19,580 bases of DNA, taken from G963664225 sp964538065. GTDB lineage: Bacteria > Verrucomicrobiota > Verrucomicrobiia > Limisphaerales > UBA1319. Every line of letters begins with the position of its first letter. Position 1 is the first letter of the stretch. This document shows, in pieces, positions 1-7,601 of the stretch. The position numbers and the translations under genes are program-made. The DNA is taken from contig CAZIDG010000078.1 of the NCBI GenBank assembly GCA_964538065.1, positions 1-19,580 of the forward strand, given 5' to 3'. A model generated the notes under the pieces. That model saw nothing but the letters and a program-made list of their open reading frames with translations, was not told the DNA's origin and searched no databases.

Positions 1-36
1 CAACAAAACGCGCATGGTTTTGGGCCATGCGCGTTT
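1..36 (-). terminator. Intrinsic terminator downstream of fucI
   Basis: A perfect 12-bp inverted repeat pairs positions 6-17 with 25-36 around a 7-nt loop (18-24). Read on the minus strand it is followed by a T-rich run (TTTTGTTG). It starts 17 bp past the fucI stop codon, which is the expected place for a Rho-independent terminator. On the plus strand the stem is followed only by a short GTG, so it should act mainly on minus-strand transcripts. Confidence 0.8.
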
Positions 37-53
37 GTGAAAGGGATGATGGA

Positions 54-1853
54 TTATGCTTTTCCGTACAGCGGGCCGAAGCTGGCACAGGCACGGAAGT
101 CAGCGCCCTGGAGGTCCTGAGCGCCGAACAAACCCCATGCGGTCGGGCGGAACACCTGTTCCTCGGGCACGTTGTGCATGGCCACCGGGATGCGCAGCAG
201 GGAGGCCAGCGCAATGAGATCGGCGCCGACATGGCCGTAGCTGATGGCACCGTGGTTGGCGCTCCAGTTGGCCATGACGGAATAGACATCGCGGAAGGCA
301 CCCTGGCCTGTGACGTTGGGGGCAAACCAGGTGGTGGGCCAGGAGGGATCGGTGCGTTCATTGAGTTTTTGATGGACCTTGGCTGGGACATCGACCGACC
401 AGCCTTCTGCGATCTGCAACACCGGTCCAAGGCCCTTGACGAGGCTGATGCGGCTCATGGTCATGGGCATGCCACCACGCGACAGATAACAGGATGAGAA
501 ACCACCCCCGCGGAAGTATTCATAATTGGCCGCACACCACTGGGTGGCCTTGAGACATTTGGCCATCTCGGCCTCGGTTATTTCCCAGAATGGCTTCATG
601 ACGGGCTTGCCACCGCGGCTTTGCTCGCCTGTGCCATCGAGGGTGGCAGCGCCGGAGTTGATGAGGTGGATGAAACCACCGGAGGCTTTTCCCGTCACCT
701 TCTGGCCCGTCACCCGCTGGATCGATGCGGGGCTCCAATACGTGCGGACATCGGCAAAGATTTGGGCGGTGTTGGTCAGCAAATAGCCCAGCAGCATGCA
801 GACGCCGTTGAGGCTGTCGTTCTCGGTGGCCATGATGAACGGGGTGCGGATGCCGTTCCAGTCGAAGGAGGAATTGAGCATCGCCTCCATGAAATCGCCA
901 TTGGGGAAATGATCGGTCCATTGGCGCTGGCCCTGGAAACCGGCCGCGATGGCGTTGTGACCGAGCGCCTCCTCGCCAAAGCCCAACTCGGCCAGGCGGG
1001 GATTGCCGCGCATGAGATCGCGCGCGATCATGGCCATTTTGACGCACATCTGCCACTCGGCATCCTTGCGGGCTGTGTCACGGCGAATTTGAGCTTTGTT
1101 ATAATCCCTGCCCTCAGGACAATTTTTCCGTGTCCAGGCATAGGCGCGCGCGAACTCCTGCTCATCATAGATCTTCTCATCGCACCGGCGGATGAACTCG
1201 CTCATGTCCACACATTCGACACGCATCCCCAGGTAGCTTTCGAAGAAGGACTGGTCCACGATGGAACCGGCAATGCCCATGGAAACGTTGCCCAGGGAGA
1301 GATAACTCTTTCCACGCAACAGGGCAGTGGCAAGACCGGCACGGGCGAACCGGAGCAGCTTTTCCTTCACATCCTCCGGGATGGTCATGTCGCCCGCGTC
1401 CTGGACATCGCGCCCGTAGATGCCGAAGGCGGGAAGACCCTTCTGATTGTGCGCCGCCAAGGCAGCCGCGAGGTACACGGCGCCGGGGCGCTCCGTGCCG
1501 TTGAATCCCCAGATCGCCTTGGGGGTCATGGGATCCATATCCATGGTCTCGCTGCCATAGCACCAGCAAGGCGTCACCGAGAGGGAGACACCCACGCCTT
1601 CGCGACGGAACTTCTCGGCGCAGGCGGCGGCCTCGGCCACTCCGCCGATACAGGTATCAGCAATCACGCATTCCACGCGTTCACCGGTGGGATAACGCAG
1701 GTTCTCAGTCAGCAATTGGGCGGCCGCGCGCGCCATGTTCATGACCTGGGTTTCGAGGGATTCGCGAATGCCGCGGCGACGGCCATCGATGATGGGGCGG
1801 ATGCCGATTTTGGGCAGGGAACCCACGAGCGAAAAAGGATTGTTTGTCGTCAT
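54..1853 (-). CDS. fucI: L-fucose isomerase
   Basis: Predicted cytoplasmic enzyme of L-fucose catabolism, converting L-fucose to L-fuculose; the family also isomerises D-arabinose. At 599 aa it matches the family length (E. coli FucI is about 591). The Mn2+/catalytic residues are recognisable by their context: E344 (MATEND), D368 (FADVRT) and H534 (SANHGA), aligning with E337, D361 and H528 of E. coli. The N-terminal region (PKIGIRPIIDGRRRGIRESLE) is the standard FucI opening. An in-frame ATG at 2006 would add 51 residues but would run over the start of the divergent regulator, and the extension has no FucI character, so I place the start at 1853. The Shine-Dalgarno is weak. The gene appears monocistronic, with its own terminator at 1-36. 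No fuculokinase, aldolase or transporter is adjacent in this window. Confidence 0.96.
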   Translation of the reverse strand: MTTNNPFSLVGSLPKIGIRPIIDGRRRGIRESLETQVMNMARAAAQLLTENLRYPTGERVECVIADTCIGGVAEAAACAEKFRREGVGVSLSVTPCWCYGSETMDMDPMTPKAIWGFNGTERPGAVYLAAALAAHNQKGLPAFGIYGRDVQDAGDMTIPEDVKEKLLRFARAGLATALLRGKSYLSLGNVSMGIAGSIVDQSFFESYLGMRVECVDMSEFIRRCDEKIYDEQEFARAYAWTRKNCPEGRDYNKAQIRRDTARKDAEWQMCVKMAMIARDLMRGNPRLAELGFGEEALGHNAIAAGFQGQRQWTDHFPNGDFMEAMLNSSFDWNGIRTPFIMATENDSLNGVCMLLGYLLTNTAQIFADVRTYWSPASIQRVTGQKVTGKASGGFIHLINSGAATLDGTGEQSRGGKPVMKPFWEITEAEMAKCLKATQWCAANYEYFRGGGFSSCYLSRGGMPMTMSRISLVKGLGPVLQIAEGWSVDVPAKVHQKLNERTDPSWPTTWFAPNVTGQGAFRDVYSVMANWSANHGAISYGHVGADLIALASLLRIPVAMHNVPEEQVFRPTAWGLFGAQDLQGADFRACASFGPLYGKA

Positions 1854-1902
1854 AAGCTCAAAGTTAGTTTGCAGTGTGGAAATGTGCGCCCGCGGGGGCG
1901 GC

Positions 1903-1931
1903 TTGTCATTGAACCTTTGCGGAAATATATT
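1903..1931 (+). promoter_or_regulatory. Sigma70-like promoter for the XylR-type regulator
   Basis: A -35 box TTGTCA (1903-1908; 5 of 6 to consensus) and a -10 box TATATT (1926-1931; 5 of 6) are separated by exactly 17 bp. Transcription would start near 1938, leaving a leader of about 50 nt before the ATG at 1988. This is the best-matching promoter I found in the window. It lies inside the former upstream extension of fucI, which supports the shorter fucI start. Confidence 0.5.
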
Positions 1932-1954
1932 GAGTATTTTCGTCACGGGATCAA
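1924..1954 (-). promoter_or_regulatory. Possible fucI promoter
   Basis: On the minus strand TTGATC (1954-1949) and TATATT (1929-1924) could form -35 and -10 boxes, but the 19-bp spacing is long and the -35 matches only 4 of 6. The -10 sits almost on top of the plus-strand -10, so the two promoters would compete. A weak, activator-dependent promoter would fit control by an AraC-type protein, but that is inference. Confidence 0.25.
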
Positions 1955-1987
1955 AGTGTGGCAGGACCGCACAGAACGGCCTGATGC

Positions 1988-3226
1988 ATGAACAGCACGC
2001 ATACATCGCTTCGATCCATTGATGTTTTTCGACATCCAGACGACACGGGGCGGCGCCCGCGGGTGGCGCTATTGATTGAATCGTCCCGAGCCTATGGGCG
2101 TGGATTGCTCACGGGCATCTCGCGCTATGTGCGGCAACATGGCCCGTGGTCCATCTTCCTCCAGGAGCGGAGTTTGGGAGAATCGAGTCCGGGCTGGCTT
2201 CGCACATGGCAGGGGGATGGCATGATTGCGCGGGTGGACAACCGTCCGTTGGCGGAGGCCATTTGCAGGCTGGGACTCCCGACCGTGGATGTCCGTTTCG
2301 CGGTGGCGGACCTATGCCTGCCCTCGGTGCGCACCAACGATGAGGAGATCGCGCGCCTGGCTGCAGAGCACCTCATGGAACGTGGTTTTCAGCATTTCGC
2401 CTTTTGTGGTTTCAATGGCGCGGACTTCTCCGATCTGCGCCGCGATTACTTTGTCCGGCATCTTCAAAAGGCAGGGTTCATCTGCGAGGTGTTCGACGAC
2501 CCCCAGCGCCCGAGACAGGCGGGCACTCTCCGCCACGAGGAGCACGGGTTAAAATACGAGGATCGCGTGGTGCGCTGGCTGGCGAAGCTGCCCCGGCCGA
2601 TCGGCCTCATGGCCTGCAACGATGTGCGCGGCCAGCAGGTGCTCAATGCCTGCCGGGCCATCGGTGTGGCGGTGCCGGATGACATTGCCGTGATCGGTGT
2701 GGATAATGATGTGATCCTGTGTGAATTGTCTGATCCTCCGCTGTCAAGTGTCATGCCCAACTGCGAACGCATCGGGTACGAGGCGGCCGGTCTTTTGGCG
2801 GCATTGATGAACGGTGGCCAGGCGCCTGCCACACCCCTTTATGTGGAGCCCGCCGGGATCGTCACCCGCCGGTCAACGGAAGTGCTGGCGATTGAGGATC
2901 GTCACATTGCCACCGCGGCACGATACATCCGGGAGCATGCATGTGCAGGCATCACCGTCACAGACGTGCTCCGTCAGGTGCCGCTCTCGCGCAGCACATT
3001 GGAGCGGCGGTATGTGCAGATGCTCGGGCGTTCTCCCAAGGAGGACATTTTGCGCGCACGGCTCAACCGGGCCAAGCAACTGCTGGTGGAGACTGACTTC
3101 GCCCTGCCGTTGATCGCCGAGAAGATCGGCTTCGAACACCCGGAATATCTCAATGTCATTTTCAAAAAGAAGACAGGGCTCACCCCAGGGCAATACCGGA
3201 CGCAAGCCTCACACCCCGGCGACTAA
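1988..3226 (+). CDS. XylR-type (LacI sensor + AraC HTH) transcriptional regulator
   Basis: Sugar-responsive DNA-binding regulator of 412 aa. Residues about 25-295 form a periplasmic-binding-protein-like (LacI/XylR) sensor domain, starting RVALLIESSRAYGRGLL and including the typical ACNDVRGQQVLNACR and PDDIAVIGVDND segments. Residues about 305-405 form an AraC-family double helix-turn-helix: first HTH near 322-347 (SRSTLERRY), second near 373-397 (AEKIGFEHPEYLNVIFKKKTG), ending TPGQYR. This architecture is that of E. coli XylR and of many pentose and deoxyhexose regulators, which usually activate a divergent catabolic gene. Divergent placement 134 bp from fucI makes L-fucose, L-fuculose or a related sugar the likely ligand. 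The start at 1988 keeps the whole sensor domain; its ribosome-binding site is poor. No terminator is visible after the stop. Confidence 0.93.
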   Translation: MNSTHTSLRSIDVFRHPDDTGRRPRVALLIESSRAYGRGLLTGISRYVRQHGPWSIFLQERSLGESSPGWLRTWQGDGMIARVDNRPLAEAICRLGLPTVDVRFAVADLCLPSVRTNDEEIARLAAEHLMERGFQHFAFCGFNGADFSDLRRDYFVRHLQKAGFICEVFDDPQRPRQAGTLRHEEHGLKYEDRVVRWLAKLPRPIGLMACNDVRGQQVLNACRAIGVAVPDDIAVIGVDNDVILCELSDPPLSSVMPNCERIGYEAAGLLAALMNGGQAPATPLYVEPAGIVTRRSTEVLAIEDRHIATAARYIREHACAGITVTDVLRQVPLSRSTLERRYVQMLGRSPKEDILRARLNRAKQLLVETDFALPLIAEKIGFEHPEYLNVIFKKKTGLTPGQYRTQASHPGD

Positions 3227-3328
3227 CGCATCATCCGGGCTGGTTTTGACATTTGCATTTGGACACAGAGAAGGCTACACACGGGAGCGACACGATCGAA
3301 TGGATTTCGCCCATGGCTTGATTGGATC

Positions 3329-4969
3329 ATGGCATCCAACAGTGGATCGCGCACCCCGACTGGGCAGACCCGTGGCACGATGGATTTAAACAAACACAAA
3401 GAATCGGAAGAAACGCCGGCGGCTGAGCCGAACGAGAAGGCCAGGGAAGCCGTGTCGAAGCACGATGAGCATCACCGGCGGCGGACGCCGCTGGCGCATG
3501 AGATCTGCGATGCGCTGACGGGCATCCTGCTATGCGGCCTATTGATGGCGATGCCGTGGCTCTTCGCCTGGGAAGGGCGCTGGCCCCATATCCTGGCCAA
3601 TGGCATGGGTTATGCCCTGGGCATGCTATGGATGGCCAAGCTGTGCATTCGCCAACTGACGGGCTACATCCCCATGCGTTGGGGAAGCGCCGATGATGAA
3701 GCATCCCCCATCCGGCAACGACGGGATCGATGCCTGACACGCTGGCTGGCAGGACTGACGCTCTCCATCCTGGGATGGACTCTGATCAGCGCCTGGAACG
3801 GCGGAGGGGTGTTCGAAGAGGTGAACTTGAAGATTCTGCCCCGGGACCACCTGGGCTGGCTTCCACACAGCTACGACGCCCCACGCACCTGGGAGGCGCT
3901 GGGACGCTATACGGCCTGGGCCCTGATATTCTGGACAGCCCGCGATTGGTTTCTGGGTAAAACCCGTGAGGAACGGCGCGGGATGATTGAATTGTGGAGA
4001 AAAGACGGGGGGGGAACGCCTGGGCCCTGGCATGTGCCGATGCGGATCCGGCGATTTCTATGGTCGCTCTGTCTGGGAGGGGCCCTGGTGGCGGCGGAGG
4101 CATTGGTACAGCGATGGTCAGGAACCGATCATCTCCTGTGGCGGATCAAGCCCACGCTGTCGGGACCGGATAATTTCTTTGGGCCGTTCTGGTACCGGGG
4201 CAATGCAGCCCAGTATTTCAACCTGCTATGGCCGCTGGGGGCGGCACTCGCCTGGACACTTTATCATCAGGCCCGGGAAGCCGCACGCCACGGCGCACGC
4301 ACCATGGGCCCGGTGTGGCTCTGGATGATCCCGGTTGCCATCGTGATGTTCGTCTGCCCCATGGCTGCGGCCTCGCGCCTGGGCACAGCCCTGACCTGTT
4401 GCGCCATGCTAGTGCTCGTGGCCCAGGCGGGATGGCGTGAAGGATCCTCCCGAAAAAGCCGCGTGATCGGCCTGGTATTGTTGTGCGTGGCAGCCCTCCA
4501 GATCGCCTTGATTCTTGGATGGAAAACCATCGAGCCGCGCTACGAGCAACTGGCCCAGTCGGGCCTCAAGGGATGGCACGATATGAACAGCACCGCATTC
4601 ACAGTGGCGCAGAACGCGCCGTGGCTGGGAATCGGCCAGGATGCTTATCCGGCCTTTGCACGGATGCTTTGGACCCGGAATGCGAATGAATTTCAACCTC
4701 ACGCGCAAAACGACTGGCTGGAAACGATTGTCACCTTTGGCCGCCTGGGTACCCTGCCTGTGCTGGCATGGGTCATCCTGATTCCCCTGAAGTGGCGGTG
4801 GGGGAGCGGGGCGATTTTACCTTCGACCCTGTCCACCCTGTTGTGGACCGTGCTGGGTCTGTGCCTCTTTCATGCCCTGTTCCATTTCCCGTTCCAGAAT
4901 CCGCCTGTGGCGTTGCTTTGGATTGTACTGGCCGCACTGGCATCAGCGACCTCACGCGGTCGCATGTGA
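3329..4969 (+). CDS. O-antigen ligase / polymerase family (Wzy_C) membrane protein
   Basis: Inner-membrane protein of 546 aa with about 11-12 hydrophobic segments from residue 60 on and a hydrophilic, charged N-terminal tail. It resembles the O-antigen ligase (WaaL)/Wzy_C family: a conserved loop GPFWYRGNAAQYFNLLWPL (285-303), a region NAPWLGIGQDAYPAF (429-443), and then PHAQNDWLE (457-465) followed by FGRLG. That last part corresponds to the family's periplasmic H-x-x-N-x-x-L-E motif before the last helices. Such proteins join undecaprenyl-linked glycan to an acceptor (lipid A core or protein) or polymerise repeat units; the sequence cannot tell which. An alternative start at 3380 (MDLNKHKESEE) would give 529 aa; neither start has a clear Shine-Dalgarno. 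It is the only plus-strand gene on this side of the locus, and its 3' end overlaps the convergent glycosyltransferase by 18 bp. Confidence 0.85.
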   Translation: MASNSGSRTPTGQTRGTMDLNKHKESEETPAAEPNEKAREAVSKHDEHHRRRTPLAHEICDALTGILLCGLLMAMPWLFAWEGRWPHILANGMGYALGMLWMAKLCIRQLTGYIPMRWGSADDEASPIRQRRDRCLTRWLAGLTLSILGWTLISAWNGGGVFEEVNLKILPRDHLGWLPHSYDAPRTWEALGRYTAWALIFWTARDWFLGKTREERRGMIELWRKDGGGTPGPWHVPMRIRRFLWSLCLGGALVAAEALVQRWSGTDHLLWRIKPTLSGPDNFFGPFWYRGNAAQYFNLLWPLGAALAWTLYHQAREAARHGARTMGPVWLWMIPVAIVMFVCPMAAASRLGTALTCCAMLVLVAQAGWREGSSRKSRVIGLVLLCVAALQIALILGWKTIEPRYEQLAQSGLKGWHDMNSTAFTVAQNAPWLGIGQDAYPAFARMLWTRNANEFQPHAQNDWLETIVTFGRLGTLPVLAWVILIPLKWRWGSGAILPSTLSTLLWTVLGLCLFHALFHFPFQNPPVALLWIVLAALASATSRGRM

Positions 4970-6190
4970 TGGATTTGCCAGCTTCTCAAGCTCCTCACGG
5001 TATGCGGACAGAACGCGGTTCATTTCAAACTGCTGAACATACTCCCGGCCACGTTCCCCCATTTGACGCAGCTGTCCCACGTTCTCGACAAAGTTGTCCA
5101 GCATGAACGCCAGCTGTTCCGGCTGGGCCGGAGCGACACACCGTCCAAACAGACCCACGCGCATGGCCTGGGCCAGAGCGCTGGTGTCATCAGCCACAGC
5201 CAGGATCGGCTTGGCGTAGGCAAGGGCGGGCAAAAGCTTGCTGGGCAGGAAGGAGGCCCCGCTCCCCTGTTGCTGAGGGATGAGAATCACATCGGCATCG
5301 CGCAGCATGTGGTGGTAGTCAGCCTCCGACTGAAGGGGAAGGAGGGCGGTGTTTTTCAAGGAGGCCTTCTCGATGGCCTCAGCGAGCATGGGCCGGGCGG
5401 CGCCATCCCCGCAGATCACCAGGCGAATGCGCGGCGAATGCACCAGGCGGGCCGCCTCCACCAATATCGACAGGCCCTGCTTCATGCCCAGGTTTCCCGA
5501 ATATACGGCCAAAAAATCGCCGGAGCCATAGTTGTAGTTGCGGCGAAACACACCGGTGGAACCGATGGCCGCCCGCTCGGGCACCACCACCCCGTTGGGA
5601 AAATACAGGATCTTTTCGGGGGGCACGCCTTTGCGACGAAAGGCCTCCATCATGCCATCACTGATGCCCGACACCCGCGCCGCCTTGCGATAGGCCAGGG
5701 ACTCAAGCCCGTAGAGGAGACGCGTCAACATGCCGGGCTTGAGCATCCCCAGCCCCACCGCGGCATCAGGCTGCATATCCTGCACGTGGAACACATAGGG
5801 ACAGCGGCGCAGACGTGAAACCACCCAGGCGGCGGCCCCCAACAGAAGCGGAGGCGAGACAACAACCAGAACATCGGGCTTTTCCAGGGTCAGCAGGCGT
5901 AAAAAGGAGGTGGCGACGAACGAGCCTTCATGGAGGATGCGTTTAATGGCGGAGACCCTTGAGGGGACATAATGCCAGCAGCGATGAATGGGAATCCCCT
6001 GGTCATCATCGGTGCGATAGAGGCGGTGTTTATCGGAAGGATCCTTGCGCCAGGCGGGATAGTACGCGAAGGACGTCACCATGTGCACCGCATGGCCGTG
6101 GTCGCGCAGGTGACGGGCCAGGACGACGTTGTACGGCGCGATGCCGGTTAATTCCGGCGCGTAATTGATCCCCCACAGGTATACTTTCAT
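4952..6190 (-). CDS. WcaI-like family 4 glycosyltransferase
   Basis: Cytoplasmic or membrane-associated GT-B glycosyltransferase of 412 aa, similar to the colanic acid enzyme WcaI. The N-terminal acceptor domain begins KVYLWGINYAPELTGIAPYN (2-21), a WcaI hallmark. The C-terminal donor domain carries VYSGNLGMKQGL (229-240), VICGDGAARP (258-267) and SGASFLPSKLLPALAYAKPIL (310-330), where WcaI relatives bind the nucleotide sugar. An in-frame ATG at 6235 exists, but the start at 6190 is better. Its ATG overlaps the upstream TGA (ATGA), AGGCGG stands 8 nt upstream, and the protein begins directly with the conserved strand. It is the last gene of the operon. Sugar specificity cannot be read from sequence; in colanic acid synthesis WcaI is thought to transfer fucose. 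Confidence 0.9.
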   Translation of the reverse strand: MKVYLWGINYAPELTGIAPYNVVLARHLRDHGHAVHMVTSFAYYPAWRKDPSDKHRLYRTDDDQGIPIHRCWHYVPSRVSAIKRILHEGSFVATSFLRLLTLEKPDVLVVVSPPLLLGAAAWVVSRLRRCPYVFHVQDMQPDAAVGLGMLKPGMLTRLLYGLESLAYRKAARVSGISDGMMEAFRRKGVPPEKILYFPNGVVVPERAAIGSTGVFRRNYNYGSGDFLAVYSGNLGMKQGLSILVEAARLVHSPRIRLVICGDGAARPMLAEAIEKASLKNTALLPLQSEADYHHMLRDADVILIPQQQGSGASFLPSKLLPALAYAKPILAVADDTSALAQAMRVGLFGRCVAPAQPEQLAFMLDNFVENVGQLRQMGERGREYVQQFEMNRVLSAYREELEKLANPSHATA

Positions 6191-7044
6191 GCGCGATCCG
6201 CCTTTTTCCTTAATTCGTAAGTCTTGGCCACACACAACAACTCGTACATCGCGTGCATGCGCGCGAAATAATACCCTTCACGGCCGTCAAGAAAACCGCC
6301 CTGGGCGAGATAGACATAGAGAAACCGCAAGGTGGGGCGGCACGGCATGTGTTGGGACATGCGCTTCAGCCACCGCCGCCATCCCACGGCACGGCTCTGC
6401 AAATGGCCCCCTCCCTGATGCAGGTGCCTGTCCAGGGCCACCCGGGCCTCCCAATTGGAGTAGCGGTTATGTTTCTCGACAAAGACATCCACACTCGGAA
6501 AGGCGTAGTGATCCATCTCCGATTTCAGGTGTCCGGCACTTCCCTGCACCACAACGTGTTCATGCACCTCATTGTCACCGCTGGCCGTATCGACGCTGGT
6601 GAGCTGCTCATAGCGGCCCAACCGGTGCTTGAAGAGCCTCAAGTTCCAATTCGGGTAATAGGCATGCTTGAGCCATCGTCCCATGAACATGAACCGCCGG
6701 TTGATCCAGTAGCCGGCATGCGGGGATGGATCGAGTGAGATCAGCGAGCGAAATTCCTCTTCGGCCTCGGGGGGCAGCACCTCATCCGCATCGAGGATGA
6801 ACACCCACTCATTGCGAAAAGGGAGGTTGTCGAGCGCCCAGTTCTTTTTCTTGGGCCATGGGCTCCTGTAATGGAACTCGACCACCTCCGCGCCAAGTCT
6901 TCCGGCCATGTCCTGCGAGCCATCGGTGCTTTGCGAGTCGACAACGAACACCTGGTCCGCCCACTGGACGCAGCCAAGGCAGCGTTCAAGATTGGCCGCC
7001 TCGTTCTTGATGGGAACCAGAATGGATACAGGCACTTTGCTCAT
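6187..7044 (-). CDS. Family 2 glycosyltransferase, WaaE/KdtX-like
   Basis: Inverting GT-A glycosyltransferase of 285 aa. The opening VSILVPIKNEAANLERCL (6-23), VVDSQSTDGS (34-43) and the metal-binding DxD motif LDADE (84-88) are typical of GT2. The segment WPKKKNWALDNLPFRNEWVFILDADEVL and the later NWNLRLFKH and NEVHEHVVVQG resemble the LPS core glucosyltransferase WaaE/KdtX branch; the HEH near 161-163 is a probable catalytic-base region. There are no transmembrane helices, so it should work at the inner face of the membrane. It is coupled on both sides by ATGA overlaps: its ATG with the stop of the WcaF-like gene (7041-7044), and its TGA with the start of the WcaI-like gene (6187-6190). Donor and acceptor sugars are unknown. 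Confidence 0.9.
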   Translation of the reverse strand: MSKVPVSILVPIKNEAANLERCLGCVQWADQVFVVDSQSTDGSQDMAGRLGAEVVEFHYRSPWPKKKNWALDNLPFRNEWVFILDADEVLPPEAEEEFRSLISLDPSPHAGYWINRRFMFMGRWLKHAYYPNWNLRLFKHRLGRYEQLTSVDTASGDNEVHEHVVVQGSAGHLKSEMDHYAFPSVDVFVEKHNRYSNWEARVALDRHLHQGGGHLQSRAVGWRRWLKRMSQHMPCRPTLRFLYVYLAQGGFLDGREGYYFARMHAMYELLCVAKTYELRKKADRA

Positions 7045-7601
7045 GCTTGTTCAGGGCGGAATTTTCGGGGTTTCACAGGAGCACAGGGATGGCCGGCACA
7101 AACCATCCATGCAGGCATGTCCCGGGTCACGACGGATCGCGCGCCAATCACGGCTCCCTCGCCCACCGTGATCCCAGGGGCCACAAAACACTCGGCACAC
7201 ACCCAGGCATGGGCGCCAATCGTGATCGGATAGGCCACCAGTTCGAAGCGCGCGGATTCGTAATCATGGGTGCCTGTGCAAAGATGACTGCCCTGAGAGA
7301 TGACGCTGCGAGCGCCCAGGGTGATTTGGGCCTGGCTGTAAAGAGTCACGCCGTCGGCCACACCCACCTCATCACCGCACTCGAGATTCCATGGAGCCCA
7401 GATCACTGCCTTGGGATAGATGTGGCATCGCTTGCCCAGCCGTGCCCCAAACAAGCGCAGCAGGGCACTGCGCCATTCATGCAAGGGCCGCGGGCTGGTC
7501 CTGAACAGACACACATACACCACACCCCAAAGGGCGCGGGCCAGGCGGTTCCCGAGGGAAAACGACGGGCCGGTATGGGCATCAATGCTGGACCTGTTCA
7601 T
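7041..7601 (-). CDS. WcaF-like colanic-acid-type O-acetyltransferase
   Basis: Left-handed beta-helix acetyltransferase of 186 aa, similar to WcaF, which adds acetyl groups from acetyl-CoA to a sugar of the repeat unit. A short N-terminal region (LWGVVYVCLFRTSPRPLHEWRSALLRLFGARLG) precedes hexapeptide repeats starting near residue 60 (IYPKAVIWAPWNLECGDEVGVADGV). The likely catalytic histidine is H112 in CTGTHDY. The C-terminal half has the regular ITIGAHAWV / VAPGITVGEGAVIGARSVVTRDMP coils and ends with GHPCAPVKPRKF. Length and order match WcaF/VioB-type enzymes. The gene lies between two glycosyltransferases with ATGA overlaps at both ends, so its product is probably made in step with them. 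The WcaF/WcaI pairing recalls colanic acid loci, but the rest of a colanic acid cluster is absent. Confidence 0.9.
   Translation of the reverse strand: MNRSSIDAHTGPSFSLGNRLARALWGVVYVCLFRTSPRPLHEWRSALLRLFGARLGKRCHIYPKAVIWAPWNLECGDEVGVADGVTLYSQAQITLGARSVISQGSHLCTGTHDYESARFELVAYPITIGAHAWVCAECFVAPGITVGEGAVIGARSVVTRDMPAWMVCAGHPCAPVKPRKFRPEQA

Noticed and set aside
621..1991. 456-codon plus-strand open frame opposite fucI
   Set aside because: It is antisense to a full-length, motif-complete fucI gene and its translation shows no recognisable domain; long antisense frames are common in GC-rich DNA.
1854..2006. 51-residue N-terminal extension of fucI
   Set aside because: It overlaps the start of the divergent regulator and the best promoter candidate, and lacks FucI-like sequence; MTTNNPFSLVG at 1853 is the natural start.
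3246..3281. Promoter for the ligase-like gene based on a perfect TTGACA at 3246-3251
   Set aside because: No -10-like hexamer exists at 16-18 bp; the nearest, TACACA, is 24 bp away.
5063..5818. 251-codon plus-strand open frame
   Set aside because: It lies wholly antisense to the WcaI-like gene and its His/Gly/Gln-rich product has no domain features.
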